This document shows, piece by piece, positions 63,301 to 64,000 of a stretch of 64,000 nucleotides of DNA. The number at the start of each line of letters is the position of its first letter. Positions within the stretch are counted from its first letter, which is position 1. The notes under the pieces were generated by a model, which saw only the letters and a program-made list of their open reading frames with translations, was not told the origin of the DNA and ran no database searches. The position numbers and the translations under genes were made by a program. The stretch is from assembly GCA_037200045.1 (NCBI GenBank), contig JBBCHM010000001.1, forward strand, positions 1,054,001 to 1,118,000. Reading direction: 5' to 3'. The stretch is from Rhizomicrobium sp. (GTDB lineage Bacteria; Pseudomonadota; Alphaproteobacteria; Micropepsales; Micropepsaceae).

Positions 63301-64000
63301 CTACGCGAGGTAGTCGTGCAGCACACGACCGTAAGGTAATACGAAATCGACGATCTGGTGCCGGCCGCCGACGATTTCCAGCACCGGCAGGTCGGCGACG
63401 CGGCAATTGACGTGCGGGATCAAGTGCAGCCGCGCCGGCCCGTCCCACGCCTCATGCACCACGATGTCTTCGAGATTGTAGCCGACGAGCTGCGCGATCT
63501 TCGGCCCGCCGTCGACGTCGGGAATCCATTTGAGATTGACGTTCAGCTTGGCGATGCCGGCCTTCACCTGGTCGAGCTTGTCGGCGAGGCTGACAGGCTT
63601 GTAGGCCATCGTGCCCAGCGCGACGCGCTCGTCGTCGTAGTGCAGCGTGCCGGTCAGCGTGTCCTTGATGACCGTCAGCCGCGGCACGCCGTATTTCTTG
63701 GGAAAGCCCCAGATCTCGCGCCCGCCGGTGATCGGCGGCTCGTCGTCGAGATACATCTGGACCGAGAAATTGCACGGCTCGCCCTTGTAGGACGCGAGAA
63801 TGCCGGTGCCGCTCTCCTCATAGTCGCCGAAGCCCGAGGCATCGGGCATCTTCATCCACTCGTAATAGGCGAGGTCGCCCGGCGCCGGCTCCAGCGGTTC
63901 GGGCAGGGCGGCGCGGATCGCGGCCGGATCCGTTCGATAGGTGATAATCAAATACTCCCGCCGCACGAAGCGGAACGGCCCCTTGGGATAGCTCGGGCTG
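63301..64000 (-). CDS. Acetoacetate decarboxylase, 5' end beyond the window
   Basis: The frame is open to the right edge, with PSYPKGPFRFVRREYLIITYRTDPAAIRAALPEPLEP at the visible N-terminal side, so the true start lies past base 64000. The catalytic lysine pair is in GGREIWGFPKKYG. FSVQMYLDD and GTMAYKP are typical. The enzyme turns acetoacetate into acetone and CO2 through a Schiff base. It is in an operon with the hydroxybutyrate dehydrogenase gene. Confidence 0.92.
   Translation of the reverse strand, partial: SPSYPKGPFRFVRREYLIITYRTDPAAIRAALPEPLEPAPGDLAYYEWMKMPDASGFGDYEESGTGILASYKGEPCNFSVQMYLDDEPPITGGREIWGFPKKYGVPRLTVIKDTLTGTLHYDDERVALGTMAYKPVSLADKLDQVKAGIAKLNVNLKWIPDVDGGPKIAQLVGYNLEDIVVHEAWDGPARLHLIPHVNCRVADLPVLEIVGGRHQIVDFVLPYGRVLHDYLA

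Overview
The window is a stretch of GC-rich chromosome (most coding third positions are G or C) from what looks like an alphaproteobacterium. The clues are the block rne - murein amidase - mrcA - prfB, a BepA-like M48 protease next to a DsbA-like protein near aroQ-accB-accC, an IscR-led SUF operon with SufU and SufT, an IalB-family periplasmic protein, a bactofilin/M23 pair and a match to the alphaproteobacterial EcfG stress promoter. A Rhizomicrobium/Micropepsaceae-like or Caulobacter-like relative is possible, but the sequence alone does not settle the genus. No rRNA, tRNA, CRISPR array, prophage or insertion sequence was seen.

Layout. 0-10 kb: a partial amidase, an SDR plus DsbA-like isomerase pair, an IalB-like protein, rlmN, a GST, an ATPase, a second DsbA-like isomerase, argG, a HigBA-type toxin-antitoxin pair and a methyltransferase. 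10-16 kb: a leftward run aroQ-accB-accC-esterase-eutB-eutC-doxX joining fatty-acid synthesis, the shikimate pathway and ethanolamine deamination. 16-18 kb: a TPP riboswitch driving a fused thiS-thiG gene, then vapBC. 18-22 kb: DsbA-like protein, M48 protease and a degenerate gamma-glutamyltranspeptidase lipoprotein. 22.7-32.5 kb: rne, murein amidase, mrcA and prfB, with a lower-GC orphan ParA-type ATPase between the last two. rne and the amidase carry three apparent one-base insertions. 32.5-42.8 kb: a stress-type membrane protein, a tiny membrane peptide, bactofilin/M23, peroxiredoxin, a giant AsmA-like protein, tyrS with an atypical 3' end, and anmK. 44.5-52.2 kb: iscR, a desulfurase homologue lacking its cysteine loop, then sufB-C-D-S-U-T-A. 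52.6-58.8 kb: three tandem M13 metallopeptidases. 58.9-64 kb: enoyl-CoA hydratase, diguanylate cyclase, aldehyde dehydrogenase, and hydroxybutyrate dehydrogenase with a partial acetoacetate decarboxylase.

How the genes work together. Cell-envelope functions recur: PBP1A, murein amidase, M23 peptidase with bactofilin, AnmK recycling, M48 and M13 peptidases, and an AsmA-like protein. The other strong theme is Fe-S cluster assembly, where an IscR-type operator overlaps a good sigma-70-like promoter upstream of the SUF genes. Several families of palindromic intergenic repeats are scattered through the window. One lies inside the SUF operon, and one supplies the last codons of an ATPase gene.
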